A DNA stretch of 64,000 nt, from positions 186,001 to 250,000 of the forward strand of contig NZ_JAGGRI010000007.1 of assembly GCF_018612875.1 (NCBI RefSeq), read 5' to 3'. Positions 11,133-20,170 of this stretch are shown piece after piece. How positions within the stretch are numbered: position 1 is the first letter of the stretch; the number at the start of each line of letters is the position of its first letter. Origin of the DNA: Lysobacter sp. ISL-50 (lineage in GTDB: Bacteria > Pseudomonadota > Gammaproteobacteria > Xanthomonadales > Xanthomonadaceae). The notes under the pieces are model-generated. The model was not told the DNA's origin, ran no database searches, and worked only from the letters and a program-made list of their open reading frames with translations. The position numbers and the translations under genes are program-made.

Positions 11133-11476
11133 TGGGCGGCGCATGGTAAGCAGGTCCGGCACGGATCGGCCGAACGGATCGAGCGCGTAGCGACGCTCCG
11201 CCATCACCGGATTCCGCACGCCATTCCCTATCGGCGTCGACGCCGATATTCGCGACATCGCCCCACGCGAATTCGCCCGCCAGCGTGCCGCGCGGCACAA
11301 AACTGTGACGCAGTCCCGGCTGCAATGGCACCCAGTTCTTGCTAGGCTCCCCGGGCCACGGTACGTGGCCGTATGTCGCAAGGCGCTACGGCAGGGGTGT
11401 ACGTGCGCTTCGCAAGACCTCCCGCCTTCAGGCGGGCCTCGGGGAAAGCCCGCAAGGTGCTCAGGAGGAGTCCAGG

Positions 11477-12136
11477 ATGTCGGAAGCAGTGACGCATCAG
11501 GTATTCGCAGATCCGCGCGTGGCCGAACTGGCCGACGCCGTCGCCGCGGGCGATCGCGCCGATATCCGCCGCCTGGCCGCGGACGTGGAGCTGTCCGCGC
11601 GCGGCGACAGGCAGGTGACCCTGCTCGAATGGGCAGTGTTCAATCAAAGCCTGGACGGGCTGAGCGCGCTGCTGGAACTCGGCGCCGATCCGGCCTGGCC
11701 CGGCGTGGACGGCGGCACCGTCGTGCATCTGGCGGCGATGGCGAAAGATCCCGCGTTCCTGGAGGCGTTGCTCGCGCACGGCGCCGATCCGGACACGCGG
11801 CATTCGGTGACCGGCGCGACGCCGCTCAGCGCCGCGTTGATGGGCGAAAGGCCGGTGCAGTTCAAGCGCTTGTTGAGCGCGGGCGCCGATCCCAATCACG
11901 CCGACCGCATGGGCAATACCGCGCTGCACGTGGCCGGCAAGATCAACCAGCCCGATCACGCGCTGGCGCTGCTCAAGGCCGGCGCCGACGCCACCGCGCG
12001 TAACGCTCAGGGCGTGACGTTCCAGCGCTACGCGTTCATGACGCCGCCGAGCCTGCTCAACGCGCGCACCCGCGCCGATCGCGACGCGCTGCATGCGTGG
12101 TTGCGCGAGCACGGCATCACGCTGGAACGCGGCTGA
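11477..12136 (+). CDS. ankyrin-repeat protein, candidate immunity or accessory protein
   Basis: The protein has 219 residues and a strong AGGAGGAG binding site (11463-11470). About four ankyrin repeats span residues 45-185, with signatures LLELGADPAWPG, LLAHGADPDTRHSVTGATPLSAAL, LLSAGADPNHADRMGNTALHVA and LLKAGADATARNAQG. There is no signal peptide. It sits 67 bases upstream of the XVIPCD lipase, so it may be co-transcribed with it. Ankyrin proteins are sometimes paired with secreted lipases or toxins, so a protective or chaperone role is possible. That role is inference only. Confidence 0.8.
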   Translation: MSEAVTHQVFADPRVAELADAVAAGDRADIRRLAADVELSARGDRQVTLLEWAVFNQSLDGLSALLELGADPAWPGVDGGTVVHLAAMAKDPAFLEALLAHGADPDTRHSVTGATPLSAALMGERPVQFKRLLSAGADPNHADRMGNTALHVAGKINQPDHALALLKAGADATARNAQGVTFQRYAFMTPPSLLNARTRADRDALHAWLREHGITLERG

Positions 12137-12203
12137 GGCAGCGGCGACATCACGCCCGACATCAGGAACTACGGCACACCAAGGAATTCAGGGAGACCGC
12201 AGC

Positions 12204-13424
12204 ATGAGCCAGTCAAGCCAACCGCCCGCGAGCGAGCAGCCGCAGTCCTTCGCCGATCAAGTGCGCGGCCAGCAGGCCAAGCCGATCGACAAGACCATCG
12301 CCCGGCTGATGGACGATCTCTACGATCAGGGCCCCGGCGCCGACGGTTTCAAACCGTTGAACGCCGAGCAACTGAGCGCGGCCGGCATCGATCCGTCCAG
12401 CCTGGAAAACAAGGACTCGGGTTTTCTCGCGCGCATCTACGGCGACGAACACGGCCACTACGTGCTGGCCTATTCGGGCACCGACGAAGGCAAGGACTGG
12501 GTGACCAATTTCCGCCAGGGCCTGGGCTTCGAGGATGCGCAGTACAACCAGGCCATCGCGCTCGCGCGCGAAGCCAGCGTGGCCTTCGGCGATGAGGTGG
12601 TGATCACCGGCCATTCGCTCGGCGGCGGCCTGGCCGGCGTGGCTTCGATCAGCAGCGGCATTCCGGCGGTGACCTTCAACGCCTCGGGCGTGCACGACAA
12701 GACCCTCGAACGCATCGGCATCGACGCCGACGCGGCCAAGCGCGAGGTCGCCGACAACGGCCAGATCCGTCGTTACGCGGTGAAGAACGAAATCCTCACC
12801 GATCTGCAGGAGCACAGCATCCCGTTGAAATGGGCGATGCCCGACGCGGTCGGACACAAGATCGAACTGCCCGATCCGGACCCGCAATCGTTCTGGGAGC
12901 GCATGGTGCCCGGCAACGGCATCAAGCACGGCGTGCAGATCCACTACATCGAAGCGGTGATCAAGGCGCAGGAAATGGCGATGCCCGGCCCGGAGCAGCA
13001 CGACGCCGGCCGCGGCCGCGTCGCCGGCGAACCCGGCGTGGTGCTGGCGCCGCAGGCACAGCCTGGGCCCGCGGACCCGGCCCATCCCGGCCACGCGCTC
13101 TACGATCAGGCGCTGCGCGGCTTGCGCGGCCTGGAGCCGGGCGCGCTGGATTTCCGCGGCGAGCAAGGCTATCGCAACGCCGCCAGCCACAGCGCGGTGG
13201 ACGCCCGCGCGCAGGGCATGGAGCGCATCGATCACGTCATCCCCGGCCGCGACGGCGGCGGTTTCTTCCTGGTCCAGGGCGGGCTGGACGATCCCGGCCA
13301 TCGCCGCGTGTTCCTCGACCAGCAGCGCGCGGTGTCGCAACCGCCGGACAACGCCGCGCTGGCCCAGGCCGCGCCGGCCGAAGCGCCCGCGCACAGCGAG
13401 CAACGCCGCGCGATGAGCACCTGA
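12204..13424 (+). CDS. putative T4SS effector: lipase domain plus XVIPCD tail
   Basis: The protein has 406 residues and no signal peptide. Residues about 25-270 form an alpha/beta-hydrolase of the lipase-3 kind, with LAYSGTDEGKDWVTNFRQG and the nucleophile elbow GHSLGGGLAG (Ser138). A His in IKHGVQIHY may complete the triad. From about residue 290 the tail has the features of XVIPCD, the C-terminal signal that targets effectors to the Xanthomonadales bacterial-killing T4SS: DPAHPGHALYDQALRGLRGL, then ERIDHVIPG, then FFLVQGGLDDPGHRRV. The prediction is a phospholipase or lipase delivered into rival cells. An ankyrin gene precedes it and an ankyrin/bactofilin-like gene follows. Confidence 0.85.
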   Translation: MSQSSQPPASEQPQSFADQVRGQQAKPIDKTIARLMDDLYDQGPGADGFKPLNAEQLSAAGIDPSSLENKDSGFLARIYGDEHGHYVLAYSGTDEGKDWVTNFRQGLGFEDAQYNQAIALAREASVAFGDEVVITGHSLGGGLAGVASISSGIPAVTFNASGVHDKTLERIGIDADAAKREVADNGQIRRYAVKNEILTDLQEHSIPLKWAMPDAVGHKIELPDPDPQSFWERMVPGNGIKHGVQIHYIEAVIKAQEMAMPGPEQHDAGRGRVAGEPGVVLAPQAQPGPADPAHPGHALYDQALRGLRGLEPGALDFRGEQGYRNAASHSAVDARAQGMERIDHVIPGRDGGGFFLVQGGLDDPGHRRVFLDQQRAVSQPPDNAALAQAAPAEAPAHSEQRRAMST

Positions 13425-13569
13425 GCCGCATCGCCGGCGGCGGCCCGCGCCGCCGCCGGCTGGTCCGAGTTCACGCTTTGCCGGTTCCGATCCGCGCGCG
13501 ATGCGGGATGCGGGGCCGTTGCTTCGTCTGCATAAGGAAGTCCATCTCCCGACAGGACGTTCCCGCGTC

Positions 13570-15381
13570 ATGACGCCGATTTCCTCGCCCGACCTGCCGC
13601 GCGCGCAGGCCGAGCTGCTCAAGCCCGATTCCAGCAACAGCAACCGCCGCCGCGTCGCCGACGCCCACCTCAAGCGCTATCCGCGCGATCCGGTGGTGTT
13701 GTACGCCTACATCGCCAGCCACATGCGCGACACGATCAAGTGGAGCATCGGCAACGACGACCGCACCCGGTATCCGTGGGCGCTGGGCCGCGCGCTGGCG
13801 ACCGCGTTCGAAGTGCTGGCGCAGCCCGATGCGCAGGCCTCGCCGATCCGTCCGGCGCTGGCGCGCGCGACCAACGTCGCCGCCGCGCTGCTGGCGCTGG
13901 AAGACCGCCCCGACGCGGCCGCGCTGGAACAGGCCGGCCTGCGCCTGGACGCGTACAAGGCCCTGGACGCGCAGCCGTTCCAGGACTACGAACGCGAGCA
14001 ATGGTTTCCCGACAGCCACTACCGTGCCGCGCGCGGGCGCTTGCGCGCGTGGCAGGCGGTGCTGGACAGCGAAACCTGCGCGCAGCCGCAATTCGGTTTC
14101 GTCGCGGATTACCTCGAATCGCGCGATCTGCGCTGGGCCTTCGATCCGCTGGTGCTGCGGCCGCAGTTCCAGGCCTGGGCGCGGCGCGAACTGCGCGAAC
14201 GCCGCGGCCGACGCGCCGGCGGCGCGATCGAATTCGATTGCGTGGACTCCTATCGCAATCACGCCACCGTGCCGGAAAAGCAGATGCCGGCCTTGATCGT
14301 CGGCCGCCTGCTCGCGGCCTTGCTCGCCGGCATGCCCAACCCGGTTTCGAACGCGTGGCGGCTGAGCCTGTTCAAGCTGCCCGGCACGGCGATCTATCTG
14401 GATGCCTTGTTCGCTGCCGGCCTGGACCCCAACGCGACCATGCGCGACGGCCATCCCTTGCTGCATTACGCGGTGGAGAAGGGCGATACGGTCGCGGTGC
14501 AGGCCTACCTCGCCGCCGGCGCCGATCCCTTGCGCGAAGTCGGCAACGACAACGCCCTGGATTACGCCAATTCGGTCGCGGTGAAAAAACTGCTGGAAGA
14601 CGCCACGCGCCCGCGCGCGGCGCCGGCCGACGTGGCGTTGTCGCAGTCGGGCGCCAAGCGCCTGAACCCGGCCGAAGCGGATTTCTGGGCCGGCCTGTAC
14701 GGCGACAACGCCGGCGACTTCGACGCCACGCTCTGCGAACTGCAGCGCGCGCCGCCGGAGAGTTGGAACGACGCGCTCGGCGGCGCGCTGTCCCAGCGCG
14801 CGCCGTGGCATCACCTGCTGCTGGCGCGTAGTCTGGCGCTGACCGGCGTGCGTCAGCCGCCGTGCGGAACGCCGGGCCGCGAACCGATGTGGGTCTGCGG
14901 CGATCTGCACATCAACGGCCCCTTGGAACTGAGCCATCCGCTGGTGGTGACCGGCGATCTGACCGTCGATGGGCCGATCCTGGACTGCGACGAAAGCCTG
15001 CTGGTGGTGGCCGGCTCGCTCAAGGCGCGCGCCTTGATCACCGAAGGCGCGCTGCTGGTCGGCGGCGATTGCGAACTGGGCGAATTCCTGTGGGGCGATT
15101 ACAACGATCAGCAGCTGATCGTGCGCGGCGCCTTGTCGGTGCCGTTGCTGGTGTTGAGCGACCACGTCGCCCGCATCGGCGACGAGGACCGGGTCGGCTA
15201 TCGGCTCGACGATCCGGATCAGGCCGGATTGTCGGCCTGGTTCGTGCGCCAGGCCTTCGAGAACGAATGGTTGTCGCGCGATCGCATCGCGCGCTTGTTC
15301 AAGTCCGGCCAGCCGGTGCTGCGCGCGCGCAACGCGCCGACACCGGTGTTCGCCAGCGCGCTGTCGTGCTCGCGCCTGTGA
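13570..15381 (+). CDS. ankyrin plus bactofilin-like beta-helix protein
   Basis: The product has 603 residues from ATG 13570. An in-frame ATG at 13501 would add 23 residues, and neither start has a strong binding site. The N-terminal 270 residues are unrecognised and helical. Residues about 276-340 contain an ankyrin-like pair (LFAAGLDPNATMRDGHPLLHYA, YLAAGADPLREVGND). Residues about 441-534 show short alternating hydrophobic strands (VCGDLHINGPLELSHP, LVVTGDLTVDGPI, LLVVAGSLKARALI) like the right-handed beta-helix of polymer-forming bactofilins. It lies 145 bases behind the XVIPCD lipase. It may be the immunity or accessory partner of that effector, which is unproven. Confidence 0.65.
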   Translation: MTPISSPDLPRAQAELLKPDSSNSNRRRVADAHLKRYPRDPVVLYAYIASHMRDTIKWSIGNDDRTRYPWALGRALATAFEVLAQPDAQASPIRPALARATNVAAALLALEDRPDAAALEQAGLRLDAYKALDAQPFQDYEREQWFPDSHYRAARGRLRAWQAVLDSETCAQPQFGFVADYLESRDLRWAFDPLVLRPQFQAWARRELRERRGRRAGGAIEFDCVDSYRNHATVPEKQMPALIVGRLLAALLAGMPNPVSNAWRLSLFKLPGTAIYLDALFAAGLDPNATMRDGHPLLHYAVEKGDTVAVQAYLAAGADPLREVGNDNALDYANSVAVKKLLEDATRPRAAPADVALSQSGAKRLNPAEADFWAGLYGDNAGDFDATLCELQRAPPESWNDALGGALSQRAPWHHLLLARSLALTGVRQPPCGTPGREPMWVCGDLHINGPLELSHPLVVTGDLTVDGPILDCDESLLVVAGSLKARALITEGALLVGGDCELGEFLWGDYNDQQLIVRGALSVPLLVLSDHVARIGDEDRVGYRLDDPDQAGLSAWFVRQAFENEWLSRDRIARLFKSGQPVLRARNAPTPVFASALSCSRL

Positions 15382-15447
15382 TCGCGCCTGCATGGGGGCG
15401 CGTGCGCGCGGCGCGTCATCAGCGCCGCGCACGTGCTGGGTTGCCGC

Positions 15448-15912
15448 TCACGCCTTCCAGGAACCCACCGGCTGCTTCACCGCGACGTTGAGCCGGTTCC
15501 AGACATTGATGTTGGCGATCGCCACCACCAGCGCCGACAGCGCGGCTTCGTCGTAATGGCGCGCGGCTTCGTCCCAGATATCGTCGGAGACCGACTCGGG
15601 GCGATCGCTGATCCGGGTCAGCGCTTCGGTGAGCGCCAGCGCCGCGCGCTCGGCGTCGTCGAAGTAGGGCGCTTCGCGCCAGGCCGCGACCGCGAACAGG
15701 CGCTCGTCGGTTTCGCCTGCCTTCTTGCCGGCCTTGGCGTGCATGTCCACGCACGCGCCGCAGCCGTTGATCTGGCTGGCGCGCAGTTCGATCAAAATCA
15801 GCGTGGCATCGGGCACGCCCTTGCGCTCGACCGACGCCTTCAGCGCCCACAGCGCCTTCATCGTTTCGGGCAGCACCACGGCGGGGTGGTTCATGCGGGC
15901 TTGGAGGGTCAT
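15448..15912 (-). CDS. AhpD-like carboxymuconolactone decarboxylase family protein
   Basis: The product has 154 residues. The redox motif CGACVDMH (Cys51, Cys54, His58), preceded by Glu42, matches the catalytic set of AhpD-type alkylhydroperoxidases. The rest is all helical, as expected. It probably reduces peroxides or acts in a related redox relay in the cytoplasm. A minus-strand GGAG-like stretch lies just upstream (GAGATCCACCC). It stands alone, with a repeat-rich region upstream of its start. Confidence 0.9.
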   Translation of the reverse strand: MTLQARMNHPAVVLPETMKALWALKASVERKGVPDATLILIELRASQINGCGACVDMHAKAGKKAGETDERLFAVAAWREAPYFDDAERAALALTEALTRISDRPESVSDDIWDEAARHYDEAALSALVVAIANINVWNRLNVAVKQPVGSWKA

Positions 15913-15960
15913 GGGTGGATCTCCTGTCTGGGTGAGGGGTGTCGGATCGGGTATTCACAG

Positions 15961-16147
15961 GTCTGACGAAGCAGGCGGCGCGAACGTGACATCGGCTGAG
16001 TGAATATTTACGCCGCGTTCGCATCGGCCTTACACGGGTCTGACGAAGCAGGCGGCGCGAACGTGACATCGGCTGGGTGAATATTTCCGCCGCGCTCGCA
16101 TCGGCCTTACACCGGGTCTGACGAAGCAGGTAGCGCGAACGTGACAT
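15961..16147. repeat. 77-bp tandem direct repeat, about 2.4 copies
   Basis: Units beginning GTCTGACGAAGCAGG start at 15961, 16038 and 16116, so the period is 77-78 bases. The third unit is cut short after about 32 bases (GTGACATG). Units differ at only a few positions. The repeat lies just upstream of the AhpD-like gene start, so it may affect that promoter. Confidence 0.9.
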
Positions 16148-16159
16148 GCCCCCCGCAAA

Positions 16160-16192
16160 GAAAACGGCCGTGCATCGAGCACGGCCGTTCTC
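16160..16192. terminator. bidirectional hairpin
   Basis: AACGGCCGTGC (16163-16173) pairs perfectly with GCACGGCCGTT (16179-16189) around ATCGA, with A-tract before and a short T-containing tail after. It sits between the tandem repeat and the CATTCCCGCG repeat array. Confidence 0.7.
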
Positions 16193-16219
16193 GTTTGATG
16201 CGTACAGTCCGCCTTCGCT

Positions 16220-16560
16220 TTTGCTCGTCATTCCCGCGAACGCGGGAATCCAGAGACTTCAGCGTCATCTTTCCAGTCCGTCATTCCCGCGGACGCGGGA
16301 ATCCAGGGCCTTTCGTGCGAGAACGTTTGAAGTCTCTGGATGTTCGGCTCCGCCGAAGTAAAGCGGAGCCCGCCTTCGCGGGAATGACGGACTGGGGGTG
16401 ACGCTGAAGTTTCTGGATGTTCGGCTCCGTCGAAGTAAGCGGAGCCCGCATTCGCTTTTTGCTCGTCATTCCCGCGAACGCGGGAATCCAGGGCCTTTCG
16501 TGCGAGAACCTTTGAAGTCGCTGGATTCCCGCCTTCGCGGGAATGACGGACTGGGGGGTG
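16220..16560. repeat. array of CATTCCCGCG palindromic repeats
   Basis: Several copies of a palindrome with the core CGTCATTCCCGCGAACG occur here (16226-16252, 16279-16305, 16464-16490), plus inverted halves (CGCGGGAATGACGG near 16377 and 16537). They are joined by repeated spacers containing GGCCTTTCGTGCGAGAAC and CTGGATGTTCGGCTCCG. Related copies lie at 37789-37818 and 48420-48532. The arrangement resembles REP or BIME elements, which can act as terminators or mRNA stabilisers. Confidence 0.85.
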
Positions 16561-16793
16561 AGCCGAGCGCCGCGTGCGCCGGTCGCATCGATACGCCCCC
16601 GTGTAGTCGCACGCCATCGCGCCTCGACATGGCGGTTTCCATAACGGCCGCTAAACCCAAACGGCCTTTCTTGTTTTATATCTCCAGAAGGCGCCCGGGT
16701 TTAAAGAACTCTTAAACCGCGCCCGCTAGCGTCGCGTGGTGCGAAGGCCGCGTCGCGTTCCTCGCGCTCCCCACTCCCCGACAGGATTATTCC

Positions 16794-17597
16794 ATGCGCA
16801 TCGTTCGCCTCGTATCGCCGTTGCTGTTGTTGCTTCCCTTCGCAGTGTCGGCCCAGGTACGCCAGGAGGGCGAGGAACGCGCCGACGTCGCACCTTCCAA
16901 CTGGAGCCTCGGCGTCGCCGGCGCCATCCGCACCGAGCTGTATGCCGGCGAGGGCAATCACACCCGCGCCATTCCGTTCTTCGGCTACGAAGGCGAGCGC
17001 TTCTATTTCCGCGGCATCAGCGCCGGCTACCACCTGGTCAAGAGCGACAGCTTCGTTCTCGACGGCTTCGTGTCGGGCCGCCTGGACGCGATGGACGCGG
17101 ACGATTTCGGCCGCCGCGAACTGGCCCGCCGCGGCATCAACCGCGATCTGCTCGAAGACCGCGACGACAGCGTCGATGCCGGCGTTTCGGCGAGCTGGCG
17201 CGGCACCGCCGGCGAAATCCAGGTCGAGCTGAAGGCCGACATCGCCGATGTCAGCGGCGGTTACGAGGCCGATGTCAGCTATCGCTATCCGATGCAGGCC
17301 GGCGGCTGGCTGTTCACGCCCAGCGTCGGCGTGAGCGCGCTGTCGAAGGATCTGGCCAATTACTACTACGGCACCCTGGACAAGGAAGTCGTGCGCGGCG
17401 TGGTCAGCTACCGCCCGGGCAGCGTGACCATTCCCCACATCGGCGTGACCGTGGCCAAGCCCTTCGCCGAGAAGTGGCGCTTCATCGCCAACGTGAGCTA
17501 TCAGGTGCTGCCGGACGAGATCAGCGACAGCCCGCTGGTGGCGGAGAACACCGACGGCGTCGGCCAGGCATTCTTCGGTATTTCGCGCAGCTTCTGA
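16794..17597 (+). CDS. MipA/OmpV family outer-membrane protein
   Basis: The product has 267 residues. A signal peptide covers residues 1-20 (ending VSAQ). The rest alternates polar and hydrophobic residues like a beta-barrel and ends in Phe, the usual outer-membrane assembly signal. Blocks WSLGVAGAIRTELYAGEG, PFFGYEGERFYFRGISAGYHL and the final GQAFFGISRSF fit MipA/OmpV. Family members are scaffold-like or porin-like barrels, and the specific role here is not known. Repeats lie on both sides. Confidence 0.87.
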   Translation: MRIVRLVSPLLLLLPFAVSAQVRQEGEERADVAPSNWSLGVAGAIRTELYAGEGNHTRAIPFFGYEGERFYFRGISAGYHLVKSDSFVLDGFVSGRLDAMDADDFGRRELARRGINRDLLEDRDDSVDAGVSASWRGTAGEIQVELKADIADVSGGYEADVSYRYPMQAGGWLFTPSVGVSALSKDLANYYYGTLDKEVVRGVVSYRPGSVTIPHIGVTVAKPFAEKWRFIANVSYQVLPDEISDSPLVAENTDGVGQAFFGISRSF

Positions 17598-17644
17598 GCG
17601 GTGTGCTTCGGGCATTGCCTGAGTTGAGCGAAGCAAGGCTGCGG

Positions 17645-17745
17645 TTCTCGCCCGCTGACGGGCGAGGGCCGGGGCGAATTCGTAACCGGTGTATGTCATC
17701 GAGCGACCGCCTTCGCCCGTCAGCGGGTGAAGGCGCCCGAAGAGC
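17645..17745. repeat. diverged palindromic repeat, CCCTCTCCCGC family
   Basis: Inverted arms CGCCCGCTGACGGGCGAGG and CTTCGCCCGTCAGCGGG flank about 50 bases. The layout and the GGCCGGGG block resemble the elements at 8066-8186 and 23590-23719, but the core differs. It fills most of the gap before the siderophore-interacting protein gene. Confidence 0.6.
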
Positions 17746-17819
17746 CTGCTCCGCGCGAGCGCGGGACGGTTGAAGAGGCTCTTCGCAATCCATTGCGATC
17801 GAATCAGGAGTCCGAACTC

Positions 17820-18557
17820 ATGCATCAATCCGCGCTACCCGCACCACAGGCGCCCGGCGCCGGACTGTTTGAACGCGCGTTTACCCGCCTGATGATGCGG
17901 CCGGTGCAGATCACCTCGGTACAGGCGCCCGACCCGGATTTCCGCCTGATCGCGATGCAGGGCGAGGCGCTCAAACGCAGCGCCTGGTCGCCGGGCGACA
18001 AGGTCCAGCTCAAGCTCGACGGCGGATTGCGGACGCGTACATTCACCCCGATCGAACTCGATCCGGCCAGCGGCCGCATGCGCATCCTGGCCTACTGCCA
18101 CGGCGGCGGTCCCGCCTCGGATTGGGCGCGCGGCGTGGCCGAGGGCGAAGTGCGGCAGGTCTTCGGCCCGCGCGGCTCGCTGAATCTGCAGAACCTGGCG
18201 TCGTGCACGGTGGTGTTCGGCGATGAGACCTCGTTCGCGCTGGCGGCGGCGTTGCAGCGCGACGAACCCGGCCTGCGGTGCGTGTTCGAAGTCGCCTCGC
18301 CGGCGCGATCGCAGCGGGTCCTGGACCTGCTGGGCATCGGCCGGGCGCGCCTGATCGAACGCCGCGCCGACGATACGCATCTGGATCAGACCCTCGATGC
18401 GATCCAGCGCAGCGCCGAGATCCGCACCAGCTTCGTTCTGACCGGCCGCGCCCCGGCCGTCCAGCGCATCGGCCGCGCGCTCAAGGCCCAGGGCCTGGGC
18501 GGCGGCGCCTTGCGGATCAAGCCGTACTGGGCGCCGGGACGCACCGGGCTGGATTGA
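17820..18557 (+). CDS. siderophore-interacting protein (FAD-dependent ferric reductase family)
   Basis: The product has 245 residues, and AGGAG (17807-17811) precedes the ATG at 17820. The flavin-binding motif RTFTPI (from Arg73), a C-terminal KPYWAPGRTGLD and the overall layout match the SIP/ViuB family, which reduces ferric siderophores in the cytoplasm to release iron. Usual members carry RxYT. Here Phe replaces Tyr, a tolerated change. No siderophore transport or synthesis gene is adjacent. Confidence 0.88.
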   Translation: MHQSALPAPQAPGAGLFERAFTRLMMRPVQITSVQAPDPDFRLIAMQGEALKRSAWSPGDKVQLKLDGGLRTRTFTPIELDPASGRMRILAYCHGGGPASDWARGVAEGEVRQVFGPRGSLNLQNLASCTVVFGDETSFALAAALQRDEPGLRCVFEVASPARSQRVLDLLGIGRARLIERRADDTHLDQTLDAIQRSAEIRTSFVLTGRAPAVQRIGRALKAQGLGGGALRIKPYWAPGRTGLD

Positions 18558-18611
18558 ACGCCTGCCTCACCGCAAGTATTCGCGATCGCGCGACCGCTGC
18601 CGCCGCGTGCT

Positions 18612-19985
18612 TCAGTACAACGGCGTGCCCGCCTCGTAGGCCTCGACGAAGGCCCGCCAATCCAGCTGAGTCTGCGCGGCGTAGTCGAACGCGAACGCGC
18701 GCAGTTCCGACTTCAGCCCGCTCTTGCTGGTCGCCGCTTCCGTGACCTGCTTGTCGATGCTGTAGCTGACCACCGACACGTCGTAGTCCTGATCGGCCAA
18801 GGCATGCGCGCTGGCCAATGCCTGGCCCAGATACGTCGCCGCGGTATCGAGCTTGCCGGCGCTGTCGAGCTTGCTGACGTCGAAGTCTTCCTGGAACGGC
18901 GACTTCTCATGCACGTAATACGGCTGGCCGGCGATGCTGGCATAGCCGATCAACACGTCGGCATCGAGGGTCTGCGCCTTGGCGGTGCGCGCCACGCGCT
19001 GGCCCTGATGATCGCCGTAAGCGGTGGCGGGCATGCGGCCGGGCGCGGCGATCGCGACCACGCTCGCGGCCTGCTGCTTGAACTCCAGGATCACATCGTC
19101 CGCGGTCGCAGAGGTCGGCCCTTCGATCAGCACGTAATAGCGCAGCTTGCCCAGGCTGCCGACGCCGGAGCCGAGCTTCTGGCGCACGTCCTTCACGGTG
19201 TAGTAGCTGCTGGCATAGCGCTTGGACGCGGCGATGGTGCCGACGTAGGCGGCCATCGAGCCGCTCACCGCGCTGTAGCCGGCGGCCGGCAGCGCGACCA
19301 GGTTGGACAGGTTCTGGAAGCGGCGCGCGCTGCCGCTGAGCGCGGTGTATTTCGACAACAGACTCGACCGGCTCTTGCCGTCGGCCTTGGCGATGGTGTC
19401 GTCCACCACGCCGGTGGTGTTGTCCTTGGTCAGGCGCAGGCTCGCTTCGCCGTCGCTGCCCTTGAACGCGGACATCTGATCCAGATACGCGCCGACCAGG
19501 GTGTCGATGGCCGCGCCGATGTCGCTGTCGCTCAGGCCGTTGTCGCGGCCGGCCAGGACCATGCTGGCGGCGAGCCGGCGCAGATCCCACACGTACTGGC
19601 CCAGATAACCTTCGTCGTAGTCGGCGGCTCGGAACACGGCCTTGCCGCTGGCGTCGCGCGCAGCGTCGAAGTTGCCCAGGTGGGTATCGCCGCCGAGCCA
19701 GGTGTAGCCGGTCTGCGCGCTGGTATAGGCCGAGGCCGGGCGGGTCAGCATGTCCTGATAGAACAGATGATCGGCGCCGCGATAGAAGTCGTAGGCGCTG
19801 CCAGCCATCGTCGCCAGCTTGGTGTCCAGCTCGTTGCTCGCGGTGGCGGCGTAGGGATGGTTGTAGTCGCGGATCTGCGCGACCACCCAGCTCTTGCGCG
19901 CGCTGGCGGCGCCGGCATCGGGAGCGTTGGCGCAGGCAGCGAGGGCCAGGGCGAGAGCGAGCAAGGGAGCGCTGCGAGGCGGCAT
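18612..19985 (-). CDS. DUF2252 family lipoprotein
   Basis: The product has 457 residues from ATG 19985. A lipoprotein signal with LALAAC near residue 18 suggests membrane anchoring. DUF2252 signatures are GGDTHLGNFDAARD and AADYDEGYLGQYVWDLRRLA, which resemble phosphotransferase-fold catalytic loops. The function of the family is unknown. Frames upstream of 19985 are low in complexity and were not used. The gene is divergent from the M28 peptidase. Confidence 0.85.
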   Translation of the reverse strand: MPPRSAPLLALALALAACANAPDAGAASARKSWVVAQIRDYNHPYAATASNELDTKLATMAGSAYDFYRGADHLFYQDMLTRPASAYTSAQTGYTWLGGDTHLGNFDAARDASGKAVFRAADYDEGYLGQYVWDLRRLAASMVLAGRDNGLSDSDIGAAIDTLVGAYLDQMSAFKGSDGEASLRLTKDNTTGVVDDTIAKADGKSRSSLLSKYTALSGSARRFQNLSNLVALPAAGYSAVSGSMAAYVGTIAASKRYASSYYTVKDVRQKLGSGVGSLGKLRYYVLIEGPTSATADDVILEFKQQAASVVAIAAPGRMPATAYGDHQGQRVARTAKAQTLDADVLIGYASIAGQPYYVHEKSPFQEDFDVSKLDSAGKLDTAATYLGQALASAHALADQDYDVSVVSYSIDKQVTEAATSKSGLKSELRAFAFDYAAQTQLDWRAFVEAYEAGTPLY

Positions 19986-20170
19986 GCGGGCGATTCCGGA
20001 CGGAAGAGGGACGCGCACCGGCCCACGGAAGGTTCCAATGCGCCGCGACAGTCGACCACGCGCCCATGTCAGCGGCATGAATCCCGGCGTGGGCCGCGAT
20101 GGCGCTACGACGCGAACTGCGGTTTGATGGAGCGCCGGAGCGGTTCCGGCGACGGCAAGGAGGCTGGACC

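Noticed and set aside
16220-16560. Regularly spaced repeats that might look like a CRISPR array
   Set aside because: The repeat is a palindrome present in both orientations, and the spacers are themselves repeated, which is not CRISPR architecture. No cas gene is near.
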